A stretch of 44,759 nt of DNA, taken from positions 1 to 44,759 of the forward strand of contig NZ_QVMN01000015.1 of the NCBI RefSeq assembly GCF_010501075.1, in the 5' to 3' direction. Source of the DNA: Dysgonomonas sp. 25 (GTDB lineage Bacteria > Bacteroidota > Bacteroidia > Bacteroidales > Dysgonomonadaceae). How positions within the stretch are numbered: the stretch's first letter is position 1; every line of letters begins with the position of its first letter. A program made the position numbers and the translations under genes. The notes beneath the pieces were generated by a model. It was not told where the DNA came from. It saw only the letters and a program-made list of their open reading frames with translations, and searched no databases. Positions 16,614 through 26,200 of the stretch are shown in pieces.

Positions 16614-18656
16614 ATGAAAAAAATATTATATATAGTAATAGCCATGTTTCTGTCAATTGCTGCTTCGGCGCAGGTGGACAGAACAGTACAACCTAAGCCG
16701 GGAGCCGATCCTAAAATAAACTTAGGCAAACCTCAACAATTTACGCTCCCTAACGGATTAACCGTTTTGGTGGTAGAGAACCATAAATTGCCACGTGTAT
16801 CGTTCACGCTGACACTCGACAACCCACCTTCATTAGAAGGCGAAATCAAAGGGGTAGACGACCTGACGAGCAGCATGATGGGAAATGGTACAAGCAAGAT
16901 AAGCAAAGACGAATTCAACAAGAAAATTGATTTCTACGGTGCTTATGCCAGCTTCAATGTATATGGCGTCAGCGCTACAACGCTTTCCCGTTATTTCCCT
17001 GATGTATTGGCGCTGGCTGCGCAAGGAGCGTTAGATCCGTTATTTACGCAGGATGAATTGGATAGCGAAAAGGCTAAATTGATCAATGGGCTGAAAACTC
17101 AGGAGAAAAGTGCTCAGGCTATCGCACGCCAAGTACGCCGCACACTCCTCTATGGACAAGCTCACCCTAAAGGAGAGCCATTGAAGGAAGAAAGCATCAA
17201 TAAAGTTACATTAGCCGACGTCAAAAAATGCTACAAAGACTACTTCGTTCCCGAAAATGCTTATTTAGTAATCGTTGGGGATGTTAAGTTTGCCGATGTA
17301 AAAAAATTGGTTACAGCGAATTTCTCTTCGTGGAAAAAAGCCCCTGCTCCTAAAAGCAGCTATAGCGAGCCTGTAAACCTGAAGGCAAGCGAAATCAACA
17401 TTGTCGACGTACCGAATGCCGTACAGAGCGAAATATCCGTTAACAACCTTATATCGCTCAAAATGACCGATCCCGATTATTTTGCTGCGCTATTGGCTAA
17501 TCATATCCTCGGTGGCGGTGGCGAAGGCCGTTTGTTCCTCAATCTGCGCGAAGCGCACGGATGGACATACGGTTCGTACTCGGGCATACAGGGAGACAAA
17601 TATATGAGCGATTTCACGGCGCAGGCATCTGTCCGCAATGCTGTTACCGACAGTGCTGTGGTAGAAATCCTGAACGAAGTGAAAAAAATCCGTACTGAAT
17701 TGCCTACTCAACAAGAATTGGATCTTGCAAAGGCTAAATATATCGGCAGCTTTGTTATGAATGCCGAGAAGCCTCAGACAATCGCAAGCTTCGCTTTGAG
17801 AATCAAAACGCAAAAATTACCGGATAATTTCTATCAGGATTATATCAAGAAAGTGAATGCTGTTACCCTTGAGGAAGTACAGGCTGCTGCTAAAAAGCAT
17901 ATGTCGTTCGACAATACACGTATCGTTATCGTAGGGAAAGCTACAGAGATAACCCCGGCACTCGAAAGATTGAATATTCCAATCAAATACTTCGACAAAT
18001 TCGGTAATCCGGCTGCAAAGCCTGAGGTAAAAACCGTATCGGGCGATGTAAGTGCCCAATCGGTATTGCAAAAATATATCGACGCTGTGGGCGGGGCTGC
18101 TGCCATGAATAATGTGAAAACGGTATCTCTTTCGATGAAAGCCACTATACAGGGGCAAACCATCTCTATAAATGGAAAGCAAACTGCCGACGGAAAATCA
18201 TTGCAAGAAATGAGTGCAATGGGTATGACAATGATGAAAAGCGTTTGCGACGGCAAGACTGGATATATCATCGTACAAGGCCAGAAACAGGAATTGGCAG
18301 GCGATGAACTCGAAAACATGAAAAAACCGATTTTCCCTGAGCTTTCTCAACTCAACTCTGATAAAGCGCAATTAGCAGGAATCGAAAACATCAACGGAGC
18401 AGATGCTTACAAAGTTATGGATGGCAACTCTACTTCTTTCTACGATGTGAAGAGCGGTTTGAAAATAGCCGAAGAAACAACAAGAGAGGCGAATGGCCGA
18501 CAGATGACTACGCGCACATACCTCAACGATTACAAAGAAGTGAACGGTGTTAAATTCCCATTCAAGCACACAACTAACATGATGGGCATGGATGTGGAAA
18601 TGACAACCGACTATCTGAAAGTAAACGAAGATGTAAGCGACGCTGATTTCAAATAA
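16614..18656 (+). CDS. Inactive M16 peptidase-like subunit fused to a LolA-like domain
   Basis: 680 residues with a signal peptide (to about residue 20). Residues 40-470 are two M16 domains, but where the partner has HFFEH this protein has DLTSS (residues 83-87), so it lacks the zinc ligands. It keeps the glycine-rich loop and the R/Y substrate-binding region (GGGGEGRLFLNLREAHGWTYG) supplied in trans by non-catalytic M16 subunits. From about residue 476 a separate domain resembles the LolA/LolB outer-membrane lipoprotein-sorting fold (SVLQKYIDAVGG, YKEVNGVKFPFKH). It is the likely partner of the preceding gene, and a strong terminator follows. Confidence 0.88.
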   Translation: MKKILYIVIAMFLSIAASAQVDRTVQPKPGADPKINLGKPQQFTLPNGLTVLVVENHKLPRVSFTLTLDNPPSLEGEIKGVDDLTSSMMGNGTSKISKDEFNKKIDFYGAYASFNVYGVSATTLSRYFPDVLALAAQGALDPLFTQDELDSEKAKLINGLKTQEKSAQAIARQVRRTLLYGQAHPKGEPLKEESINKVTLADVKKCYKDYFVPENAYLVIVGDVKFADVKKLVTANFSSWKKAPAPKSSYSEPVNLKASEINIVDVPNAVQSEISVNNLISLKMTDPDYFAALLANHILGGGGEGRLFLNLREAHGWTYGSYSGIQGDKYMSDFTAQASVRNAVTDSAVVEILNEVKKIRTELPTQQELDLAKAKYIGSFVMNAEKPQTIASFALRIKTQKLPDNFYQDYIKKVNAVTLEEVQAAAKKHMSFDNTRIVIVGKATEITPALERLNIPIKYFDKFGNPAAKPEVKTVSGDVSAQSVLQKYIDAVGGAAAMNNVKTVSLSMKATIQGQTISINGKQTADGKSLQEMSAMGMTMMKSVCDGKTGYIIVQGQKQELAGDELENMKKPIFPELSQLNSDKAQLAGIENINGADAYKVMDGNSTSFYDVKSGLKIAEETTREANGRQMTTRTYLNDYKEVNGVKFPFKHTTNMMGMDVEMTTDYLKVNEDVSDADFK

Positions 18657-18676
18657 TCGGAGATAAGAATACATAC

Positions 18677-18710
18677 AAAAAGGGTTATCCTGCATAGGAT
18701 AACCCTTTTT
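18677..18710 (+). terminator. Strong rho-independent terminator
   Basis: A perfect 14-bp stem, AAAAGGGTTATCC and its complement with a 6-nt TGCATA loop, ends in five T. It lies 21 nt after the M16 operon. The symmetrical A/T flanks let it also serve the convergent TM2 gene. Confidence 0.93.
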
Positions 18711-18735
18711 GTTTCTAATCTAAAATTTGATATAA

Positions 18736-19005
18736 TTAATCCTTTTTTAAAGGCGTTCCATCTGCCATCGTCATTTTGTCAGTTGCAATATTGATGATAT
18801 CCAAGATACTCCAGATACCACAACCGCCTAAAGTAACCGGCATCAACCACCAGTTGGAGTATCCCATCATATAACGGTGGATACCTAACCCTCCCAAGAA
18901 AATAGCAATAATTAGCATTGTCATCTTTGATTGTGGCTTAACATTTTTGGGTGTAAGTTTCTCCGAGACTTCATTCACCTTTCCTTCTGTACCATTTTCG
19001 CTCAT
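18736..19005 (-). CDS. TM2 domain protein
   Basis: 89 residues from the ATG at 19005; an earlier in-frame ATG at 19038 would add 11 residues with no visible purpose. The TM2 domain occupies the C-terminal two thirds: SKMTMLIIAIFLGGLGIHRYMMG, a short turn, then a second helix with GGCGIWSILDIINI. The pair GxHRxY and DxxN are the usual TM2 landmarks. Function of bacterial TM2 proteins is unknown. It is transcribed after the lipoprotein gene 51 nt upstream. Confidence 0.85.
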   Translation of the reverse strand: MSENGTEGKVNEVSEKLTPKNVKPQSKMTMLIIAIFLGGLGIHRYMMGYSNWWLMPVTLGGCGIWSILDIINIATDKMTMADGTPLKKD

Positions 19006-19055
19006 AGTTTCATTTTTTTTAGTAATTGTTATTATCAAAAATCGATTTTCAGTTT

Positions 19056-19745
19056 TTATCCCCCCGATAAGGCCGACCAGCGATAGTTACCCGGCTTTCT
19101 GACCAATACAATATCAGCATTATCATGCTCTTGCATTATCATCGCAAATTCGATGGTGTATTCGGTTACTTTTTTCCTCCTCATCCTTTTGCCCGAGCCG
19201 GTTGTTACGGTTTTCGTCTTAGCTGTAACGAATTTGTTTGACTTAATAATATCATTCGATATTACAGGCTCGAGGCCGAGTGTAAAAACAATCTTGCTAT
19301 CACACTCATCATTAAAGAGCTGGACTCTTTTCACCTGCTTATAGGTATAATTTTCGGGAATCATGGCTTTACATTTCTCAAGTTGAGTAAGGTAATCTAT
19401 CTTATCAGACAGGCTTTCGTATTTGCATTGATAGCCTTTATAATAATGCTTTGTTGTATCTCGCGTCACAGAAGGATCTGTAAATAATGAAAATTCGTAT
19501 TTTACAACTATCTTCTTTCTTTCCACAGTATCCAAAAGTTCGACAGCAAGGTGAGATACCCGGTTAGGCACAGACAGATAGTTTGCTGATAAAGCAACCG
19601 AGTGAAGCAATTTGCCATCGGCAACATCAGCAATATACCCCCGAATATTTTCGATTCCTTCTTCATCGGTTATGTCAAGGTTTTCCACAATATCACAACC
19701 GCCCAGAAAAAGCACTAAAAACGAAAACAAAATTACCTTCCTCAT
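19056..19745 (-). CDS. Lipoprotein of unknown function
   Basis: 229 residues beginning with a lipoprotein signal (MRKVILFSFLVLFLGGC, Cys17 at the lipobox). The remainder is mostly beta-strand in character with basic stretches (TGSGKRMRRKKVTEY). I recognise no family. It is preceded by a good promoter candidate on the minus strand and probably shares a transcript with the TM2 gene. Acidic residues right after the cysteine are few; the location, inner or outer membrane, is undecided. Confidence 0.6.
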   Translation of the reverse strand: MRKVILFSFLVLFLGGCDIVENLDITDEEGIENIRGYIADVADGKLLHSVALSANYLSVPNRVSHLAVELLDTVERKKIVVKYEFSLFTDPSVTRDTTKHYYKGYQCKYESLSDKIDYLTQLEKCKAMIPENYTYKQVKRVQLFNDECDSKIVFTLGLEPVISNDIIKSNKFVTAKTKTVTTGSGKRMRRKKVTEYTIEFAMIMQEHDNADIVLVRKPGNYRWSALSGG

Positions 19746-19784
19746 TTAATCATCCGTACAGAATTCTAAAACCGTACCTGAGTC

Positions 19785-19818
19785 CAAAAGTAATATTAAT
19801 AAAAAGCCGATATTCAAA
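19785..19818 (-). promoter_or_regulatory. Candidate promoter for the lipoprotein-TM2 pair
   Basis: On the minus strand, TTTG (19818-19815), 22 bp, then TACTTTTG (19792-19785) fits the Bacteroidota -33/-7 consensus. Transcription would begin near 19778, about 33 nt before the ATG. Confidence 0.55.
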
Positions 19819-19822
19819 TAAG

Positions 19823-19852
19823 AGACCAAACGCGCTATTCCGTAGACCAAAC
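19823..19852. repeat. Direct repeat AGACCAAAC, 21-bp spacing (possible operator)
   Basis: The 9-mer AGACCAAAC occurs at 19823-19831 and 19844-19852, two helical turns apart, in the divergent gap just upstream of the minus-strand promoter candidate. The second copy is followed by TTGTTTTGG, giving a near-inverted partner. Confidence 0.4.
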
Positions 19853-19975
19853 AGGTTGTTTTGGTGGACATAGTAATATTATGAGGTATATTCAATAAAT
19901 TCCGGTATCGATAAAAGTTGAACGATAGAGGTGACAATTAGTAACCTTAGATTATGCACTTCTCTTTATTTTGAC

Positions 19976-19983
19976 TAATTTTG
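19976..19983 (+). promoter_or_regulatory. Candidate men operon -7 box
   Basis: TAATTTTG matches TAnnTTTG. A start near 19990 would leave a leader of about 15 nt to the ATG at 20005 and would exclude the upstream TTG at 19981 as the start codon. The -33 region is weak. Confidence 0.45.
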
Positions 19984-20004
19984 CTTAACTTAAAAACCGT
20001 AGGA

Positions 20005-21114
20005 ATGGAAAATAATCAACCTTTTGATTATCATATATTAGACCGGCTAATTGCTGCCCAAACGAATTTTGCCGTTTACCGGCTGCCGGGGAGCGATGTC
20101 CTCAATTTGATTTTGCAACAATCCGGGGATTGCAGCCTGCTGGATAATATGGGTGAACTGACCGAAGCTACCGGCTTTGTGCTGATGCCTTTCAATATTA
20201 CGGCATCCACCCCGTTGGCGGTCATTCGCCCCGATATAAAATTGGCAGGTGAGACGGATATCTTTAGCTTCCTCGATAATTCTATCAAAAACCTGGAAGT
20301 ATCGGGCAATAACCTTTCGGGAGACGAAATACCGTCGGACAATAATACATTTGAAATATATACAGAAAACTACCTGAAATTTCACGACTCGATTTGTAAA
20401 GGCGAATTTCAGAAATTAGTCCTTTCCCGTTCGGTCAATTACAATAGGAACGAAAACTTTTCTATCGGAGTTACCTTCCGTAAAGCCCTTGCCAAATACC
20501 CCAATGCCTTCGTTTATTTAGCATATACTCCGGCAACAGGCACATGGTTCGGATGCACACCCGAACTCCTGCTATCGGAACATGGAGACGAAGGGCACAC
20601 GGTCGCTCTGGCAGGCACAATGCCTTTTGTAGAAGGTGAAATAGAATGGGACACGAAAAATCACGACGAACAGCAAGTCGTTGTCAACTATGTGAAGCAT
20701 CAGCTTCAATCGTTGGGGATTGATTTCGTCAATAGCAGCACCGACACGATAAATGCCGGTAATGTAGTCCACCTGAAAACAGATTTCACTTTCAAGAACA
20801 ATGGAAACTATATAGGCGACATACTGGCAGCTTTGCACCCCACCCCTGCGGTATGCGGGTTTCCGAAAGCCGAAGCGATGGACTTCATCGAGCATAACGA
20901 ATCCTATAAACGCGAGTATTATTCCGGCTTTATCGGCCCTTTGAATATAGAAGGGCAAAGCAATATATACGTCAATCTGCGCTGTGCGAAAATATCTCCC
21001 CGCTACCTGGCACTCTATGCCGGAGGCGGTATCATCGAATCGTCGGATAGGGTAACCGAATGGCTCGAAACGGAAAGTAAATTGCAAACAATCCTTTCAT
21101 TAATAAACGATTAA
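20005..21114 (+). CDS. menF: Isochorismate synthase
   Basis: 369 residues from the ATG at 20005. The C-terminal chorismate-binding domain is complete: LVLSRS, FGCTPELLL, ALAGTMPF, HLKTDF and the long motif from LHPTPAVCGFPK through ESYKREYYSGFIGPL. It converts chorismate to isochorismate, the first step of menaquinone synthesis. The context (menD and menB follow) selects menaquinone over siderophore synthesis. Its TAA overlaps the menD ATG by one base (TAATG), so translation is coupled. Confidence 0.93.
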   Translation: MENNQPFDYHILDRLIAAQTNFAVYRLPGSDVLNLILQQSGDCSLLDNMGELTEATGFVLMPFNITASTPLAVIRPDIKLAGETDIFSFLDNSIKNLEVSGNNLSGDEIPSDNNTFEIYTENYLKFHDSICKGEFQKLVLSRSVNYNRNENFSIGVTFRKALAKYPNAFVYLAYTPATGTWFGCTPELLLSEHGDEGHTVALAGTMPFVEGEIEWDTKNHDEQQVVVNYVKHQLQSLGIDFVNSSTDTINAGNVVHLKTDFTFKNNGNYIGDILAALHPTPAVCGFPKAEAMDFIEHNESYKREYYSGFIGPLNIEGQSNIYVNLRCAKISPRYLALYAGGGIIESSDRVTEWLETESKLQTILSLIND

Positions 21115-22748
21115 TGTTCCCTGCAAAGAAAAATATATTACAAACAGTGGCTTTGCTGAAAGCATACGGGATAAAGCAGGTTGTTTTATCTCCCGGCTCG
21201 CGCAATGCCCCGTTGATACAGGCGTTTACGCAAGAGCCTTTTTTCGATTGCCATTTGATAGTCGACGAACGGAATGCGGCTTTTTATGCCTTAGGCATTA
21301 TCCAGTGCAAGCAAGAGCCCGTCGTTATCTGCTGCACCTCGGGAACGGCTGCGTTGGACTACGCTCCTGCCGTAGCAGAAGCCTATTATCAGCAATTGCC
21401 GCTTATCGTATTATCGGCGGACAGAGCAGCGGAATGGATAGACCAGATGGACGGGCAAACCATCCGTCAAGCAGACGTTTACCGGAACTATATACAGCAA
21501 TCCGTCAACCTGCCCGAAGGGAAAGACAGCAGCGAAGAATGGCATTGCAACCGATTGGTCAACGAAGCCCTGATTGCCTGCATAGCCCACAGTGCGCCGG
21601 TGCATATCAATATTCCGTTGAGCGAGCCATTGTTCGACTATTCGGTAGGGAAATTGCCCGAAGTAAGGAAAATCAATTATAGCAAGCCGACGAAAGAGGT
21701 TGATATTCAGCCTTTCGCTGATATATGGAATACTGCCACGAAAAAGATGATTGTGATAGGACAATTATTGCCCGACGCTGAAATACGAGAAATATTAAAA
21801 GTCTTAGCCGAAAAATGTGGCTGTGTTATCCTATCGGAGCATTTAGCGAATTGCAACGAGGCGGAATTTATACATAACTTCGATACCATTTTGCGAGAAC
21901 CCGATGCCGAATTGGCACCCGAATTGCTGATAACTTTCAGCGGGCATATGGTATCCAAAAGGCTCAAAAAATTCATCCGCGAACATAAACCGGCACATCA
22001 CTGGCACCTCGCAAAGGGCGAAAAGGTGATGGATTTATATCAATCCCTGACCGACTTGATAGAGACAGACGCCAAAGCTTTTCTGTCGGAACTTCCTATC
22101 GGAAAGAGCGGAGCGAATAACACATATAAAGAACACTGGAATACTCTTTCGCAAAGTATGCGTGCGGATTTTAGCGACATTCCTTTCTCGGACATATATG
22201 CTTGCGGGAAGCTGATAAACCAACTTCCGAACGGGGTTAAATTGCTATTGGCAAACAGTTCGCCGTTGAGAAATATACAATATTTCGACCTCGACCCTTC
22301 GGTTGAGATTTATTGCAACCGCGGGACAAACGGTATAGAAGGTTCGCTGCCGACAGCTATCGGATTTGCATCCGTTTGCAAGCAGACGGTCTACTATATC
22401 ACGGGTGATTTAAGTTTCTTTTGTGCGGTCAATGCCCTTTGGAATATCACCCACATCAAAAACCTGCGGATACTCCTGTTGAATAATCAGGGGGGCAATA
22501 TTTTTCATGGCATTTCGGGACTGAATAAGTCGGCATCGCTACCCAATTACGTGGCTGCCGCACACGATACGACTGCCCGGAAATGGGTGGAAGCTGCGAG
22601 ATTCAACTATCTGCATGCTTCCAACAAAGAGGAACTGGATAAACACCTCTCCTCCTTTATGGATGAAACAACGCAAGCATCCATCGTACTGGAGGTATCG
22701 ACCGATATAGCAGTCAATCAATCCATTATCAACGAATATAAACTATAA
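21114..22748 (+). CDS. menD: 2-succinyl-5-enolpyruvyl-6-hydroxy-3-cyclohexene-1-carboxylate synthase
   Basis: 544 residues, usual for this thiamine-diphosphate enzyme, which joins isochorismate and 2-oxoglutarate. The N-terminal pyrimidine-binding domain has SPGSRNAPL and [11 protein letters not shown] with the conserved glutamate; STSGTA-like [19 protein letters not shown] follows. The C-terminal domain has [12 protein letters not shown] and the ThDP/metal motif starting GDLSF and ending [11 protein letters not shown]. It begins inside the menF stop codon. Confidence 0.95.
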   Translation: MFPAKKNILQTVALLKAYGIKQVVLSPGSRNAPLIQAFTQEPFFDCHLIVDERNAAFYALGIIQCKQEPVVICCTSGTAALDYAPAVAEAYYQQLPLIVLSADRAAEWIDQMDGQTIRQADVYRNYIQQSVNLPEGKDSSEEWHCNRLVNEALIACIAHSAPVHINIPLSEPLFDYSVGKLPEVRKINYSKPTKEVDIQPFADIWNTATKKMIVIGQLLPDAEIREILKVLAEKCGCVILSEHLANCNEAEFIHNFDTILREPDAELAPELLITFSGHMVSKRLKKFIREHKPAHHWHLAKGEKVMDLYQSLTDLIETDAKAFLSELPIGKSGANNTYKEHWNTLSQSMRADFSDIPFSDIYACGKLINQLPNGVKLLLANSSPLRNIQYFDLDPSVEIYCNRGTNGIEGSLPTAIGFASVCKQTVYYITGDLSFFCAVNALWNITHIKNLRILLLNNQGGNIFHGISGLNKSASLPNYVAAAHDTTARKWVEAARFNYLHASNKEELDKHLSSFMDETTQASIVLEVSTDIAVNQSIINEYKL

Positions 22749-22762
22749 ACAATTATAATATC

Positions 22763-23587
22763 ATGGCTACAAAAAGAGAATGGCAAACCATCAAAGAATA
22801 TGAAGATATCCTTTTCGACTATTTCGAAGGAATCGCACGTATAACAATCAATCGCCCACAGGTGCGCAACGCTTTCCGTCCCAAGACAACGATGGAGATA
22901 AGTAATGCGCTGACTATCTGCCGCGAAAACAATGACATTTATGCGGTAGTCCTTACCGGAGCAGGCGACAAAGCCTTCTGTTCGGGCGGCGACCAGAATG
23001 TAAAAGGAAAAGGCGGTTATATCGGCGAGGATGGTGTGCCACGCCTCAATGTGCTGGACGTGCAAAAGCAAATACGCTCGCTTCCTAAGCCTGTTATCGC
23101 CATGGTGAACGGCTATGCTATCGGCGGCGGACACGTATTGCACGTCGTTTGCGACCTCTCCATTGCCTCGGACAATGCCATTTTCGGGCAAACAGGCCCT
23201 CGCGTAGGCAGCTTCGATGCCGGATTTGGTTCGTCATACCTTGCCCGCGTAGTGGGACAGAAAAAAGCCCGTGAAATATGGTTCCTTTGCCGCCAGTACT
23301 CGGCGCAAGAGGCGTTGGATATGGGACTGGTGAATACCGTCGTTCCGTTCGACCAGTTAGAGGACGAAACCGTTAAATGGGCACACGAGATGATGCAACT
23401 TAGCCCGATGGCCTTGCGCATGATAAAGATGGGATTGAATGCCGAATTGGACGGACAGGCCGGTATACAAGAGCTGGCAGGAAACGCCACCTTGTTGTAT
23501 TACCTGACCGATGAAGCACAGGAAGGAAAGCATGCTTTTCTCGAAAAAAGAAAACCGGACTTCAAGAAGTTTCCTAAATTCCCTTAA
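22763..23587 (+). CDS. menB: 1,4-dihydroxy-2-naphthoyl-CoA synthase
   Basis: 274 residues of the crotonase fold. Oxyanion-hole residues lie in [11 protein letters not shown] and [10 protein letters not shown]. The segment from [23 protein letters not shown] to [12 protein letters not shown] is diagnostic for MenB. It closes the ring of o-succinylbenzoyl-CoA in menaquinone synthesis. It starts 14 nt after menD. menC and menE, which follow in many relatives, are not next to it. Confidence 0.96.
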   Translation: MATKREWQTIKEYEDILFDYFEGIARITINRPQVRNAFRPKTTMEISNALTICRENNDIYAVVLTGAGDKAFCSGGDQNVKGKGGYIGEDGVPRLNVLDVQKQIRSLPKPVIAMVNGYAIGGGHVLHVVCDLSIASDNAIFGQTGPRVGSFDAGFGSSYLARVVGQKKAREIWFLCRQYSAQEALDMGLVNTVVPFDQLEDETVKWAHEMMQLSPMALRMIKMGLNAELDGQAGIQELAGNATLLYYLTDEAQEGKHAFLEKRKPDFKKFPKFP

Positions 23588-23606
23588 AATGCCTATATTT
23601 GAGAAA

Positions 23607-23641
23607 GTTGACGAGTAAACAAGTAAACGAGTCGACAAGCG
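23607..23641 (+). repeat. Short GTTGAC...AAGTAAACGAG dispersed-repeat-like tract
   Basis: The 90-bp gap between menB and the lipoprotein holds GTTGACGAGTAAACAAGTAA and continues with CGAGTCGACAAGC, an imperfect tandem of (C/A)RAGTAAAC units. It resembles GTTGACAAGTTTATTAGTTA at 36845 and its inverted copy near 42710. A TATATTTG at 23594-23601 just before it could be a -7 box for the next gene. Confidence 0.45.
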
Positions 23642-23677
23642 GAAGTAATTCTACGAATATTCAAGGTATTTTCTTCG

Positions 23678-24355
23678 ATGAAAAAGATAGGAATCATTAT
23701 AAGTATTTTCGCACTAATTGCAATCGGCTGCAAACAAACGGCAGGAGAGCAGGAAAAAGTGGAAAATAGTACGATGGAAATTCAGGATACGGTCATAACC
23801 AAACAAAATAGTATCCTGACCGAACCGTCGTCTTATACCAAATCATATTCCTATTATTGGATTACAGGAAAAGATACATTGGATTTCAGGCTTAATGCCC
23901 GCCAACTGAAAGAAGGCAGCTTGTATATAAGTATTTCTCATAACAAGCCGATGTCTTTTGCCGACGCGCTGAAAAAGACAGAAGAATGCCTTCCGCTGCT
24001 CCAAGAAGATTTTGATGTGTCAGAAATCACATCCATCAACTTCCGGGCGCCTATTTTCTATTTAGATTTGGCAAAAAGATTATCGGACGAATACAAGCAG
24101 CTATTTGAACGAGAGAACATACCTTATGAAAAATTAAACGATTTTCTATTACAATCGAGCATGACCTCGCAGCTCAATGATTTTCTCAGTCCGTTAGATA
24201 AAGAGGTAAAATATTATGGGCTCGAAAAGGCCTTTATAATAGACAAGAAGGATTATAAACTGTATTTGCCTGATGTAGATTTTGCAGCATATCCCGAATT
24301 TACATTTAATGCTCATACTGGAATATCCGTTAGTCTGGAAAATAAAAATCGGTAA
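23678..24355 (+). CDS. Lipoprotein of unknown function (DUF3298/4163-like shape)
   Basis: 225 residues. The signal (MKKIGIIISIFALIAIGC) ends in a lipobox with Cys18. The mature part starts with a polar linker and then alternates strands and helices; no catalytic motif or family is recognised with confidence. It sits between menB and an acyl-CoA synthetase, 17 nt before the latter, so it probably shares its transcript. A role cannot be given. Confidence 0.6.
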   Translation: MKKIGIIISIFALIAIGCKQTAGEQEKVENSTMEIQDTVITKQNSILTEPSSYTKSYSYYWITGKDTLDFRLNARQLKEGSLYISISHNKPMSFADALKKTEECLPLLQEDFDVSEITSINFRAPIFYLDLAKRLSDEYKQLFERENIPYEKLNDFLLQSSMTSQLNDFLSPLDKEVKYYGLEKAFIIDKKDYKLYLPDVDFAAYPEFTFNAHTGISVSLENKNR

Positions 24356-24372
24356 AAAACAAAAGCAATATT

Positions 24373-26181
24373 ATGAGTTACTACCACTTAGCTATTCTAC
24401 CCCACCGGCAAGCGCAACGATACGGCAAGCGTACAGCCCTCAAATACAGGGACGAAGCCGACAAGAAATGGAAAAACATCTCGTGGAGAAAATTTTCCGA
24501 CACCATCATGCGCACGGCTTGGGCTATGGCTGAGTTGGGTGTGCAGGAGACCGACCGCATAGGTATTTATTCGCAAAACACGCCCGAATACCTGATGACC
24601 GATTTCGCCTCCTTTGCCAACCGCTGCATTCCCGTTTCCATCTATGCGACAGCTTCTCCCGAACAGGTCGAATACATCGTCAACGATGCGCAGATACATG
24701 TGCTTTTTGTCGGCGACCAGTTTCAATATAACAATGCCTTCAAGGTGCAACAGCAATCGGATGTGTTGAAACACCTGATTATATACAACCCCGATGTCAT
24801 CATACATCCGACGGATAAATCGTCGATATTTTATCAGGATTTTATTGCCGTGGGCGAAAATTCGCATGCCGAAGTATTGGTGAAGGTACGGATGAAAAAC
24901 CGCAAAGAGTCGGATATTGCCTGCATCATCTACACATCGGGTACGACGGGCGAACCGAAAGGGGTTGTGCTCCCCCACTCTTCCTACAGAAAGGTATTCG
25001 AAATACACGATATACGCCTGACGATGGTATCGGACAAAGACCTGTCGATGAATTTCCTGCCGCTTGCTCATGTTTTCGAAAAGGCTTGGTCTTACTATGC
25101 CCTGCATGTGGGGATGACGATAGCCGTAAACAAAGATGCCAAAGAGATACAGAAATCCATCAAACAGGTGAAACCGACTATCATGTGTAGCGTACCCCGT
25201 TTCTGGGAGAAAGTGTATGCCGGAGTGCAGGAAAAGATAGAAGAATCGAAAGGCTTCATGCGGTGGCTGTACACCGATGCGATAAAAGTCGGCCGCAAAT
25301 ACAGGCTCGAATATTACAACGAAGGGAAGATGGCTCCTTTCGGCACAAAGCTAAAATATATACTATATAACAATACCATATTCCGCGCCGTTAAGACGGT
25401 TATCGGCATACAGAAGGGAAACATGTTTCCTTGTGCGGGTGCTCCGCTTTCGGACAATATCAACGAGTTCCTGCAATCGCTGAATATCCCTATCGTTATC
25501 GGTTACGGGCTGACGGAAACAAATGCAACGGTCAGCTTCTACCCACCGAAACATTTCACTATCAATTCGGTAGGAACTATTATGCCCGACCTCGAGGTGA
25601 GAATAGATCCGGCTAACAACGAAATATTAGTGAAAGGGGAAACCGTTATGCGCGAATATTACAATAAGCCGGAAGAAACAGCCAAAGTTTTCACCGAAGA
25701 CGGCTTCTTCCGTACAGGCGACGCCGGAAAGCTCGAAGGCTCTACCCTATCGCTCACCGAGCGTATCAAAGACCTGTTTAAAACCGCAAACGGGAAATAT
25801 ATCGCTCCTCAGGCCATCGAAATGGTTGTGGGAGAAGATAAATTTATCGATACGGTTGTTGTCATAGCCGACCAGCGGAAGTTTGTCAGTGCGCTCATTG
25901 TTCCCGACTATCCCGCTTTGGAAACCTATGCCAAAGAACATGGAATAGCATACGGCAACATCGAAGAGCTTGTGAACAACATCGAGATATTGCGTATGAT
26001 GGACGGACGGATAGAGATGAGGCAGGTCAAGTTTGCCCCATTCGAAAAGATTAAGCGCTACAAACTACTCTCCGAACCATTCACGATGGATGGCGGGGAG
26101 TTGACTAATACACTCAAGGTCAAACGGAAGTTTATCAACGAAAAGTACAAAGACTTAATCGATTCGATGTACGTAGATTAA
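24373..26181 (+). CDS. Long-chain acyl-CoA synthetase (AMP-forming)
   Basis: 602 residues of the ANL superfamily. The P-loop motif YTSGTTGEPKG is at residues 187-197; GYGLTETNATVS is the A5 motif, TGDAG the A7 motif, and LTERIKDLFKTANGKYIAP carries the A8 hinge and catalytic lysine region. Size and motifs fit the FAA1/FadD15-like long-chain group, not the much shorter MenE. It activates fatty acids for membrane lipid synthesis or turnover. It stands 19 nt before hemW. Confidence 0.92.
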   Translation: MSYYHLAILPHRQAQRYGKRTALKYRDEADKKWKNISWRKFSDTIMRTAWAMAELGVQETDRIGIYSQNTPEYLMTDFASFANRCIPVSIYATASPEQVEYIVNDAQIHVLFVGDQFQYNNAFKVQQQSDVLKHLIIYNPDVIIHPTDKSSIFYQDFIAVGENSHAEVLVKVRMKNRKESDIACIIYTSGTTGEPKGVVLPHSSYRKVFEIHDIRLTMVSDKDLSMNFLPLAHVFEKAWSYYALHVGMTIAVNKDAKEIQKSIKQVKPTIMCSVPRFWEKVYAGVQEKIEESKGFMRWLYTDAIKVGRKYRLEYYNEGKMAPFGTKLKYILYNNTIFRAVKTVIGIQKGNMFPCAGAPLSDNINEFLQSLNIPIVIGYGLTETNATVSFYPPKHFTINSVGTIMPDLEVRIDPANNEILVKGETVMREYYNKPEETAKVFTEDGFFRTGDAGKLEGSTLSLTERIKDLFKTANGKYIAPQAIEMVVGEDKFIDTVVVIADQRKFVSALIVPDYPALETYAKEHGIAYGNIEELVNNIEILRMMDGRIEMRQVKFAPFEKIKRYKLLSEPFTMDGGELTNTLKVKRKFINEKYKDLIDSMYVD

Positions 26182-26200
26182 CTTCAGCCTCCTTTTTGAT

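Noticed and set aside
19746-19937. 63-codon minus-strand open frame between the lipoprotein and menF
   Set aside because: It covers the promoter boxes and direct repeats, and has no family resemblance or start signal.
23678-26181. Reading the 602-residue synthetase as MenE
   Set aside because: It is much longer than Bacteroidota MenE and has long-chain acyl-CoA synthetase motifs.
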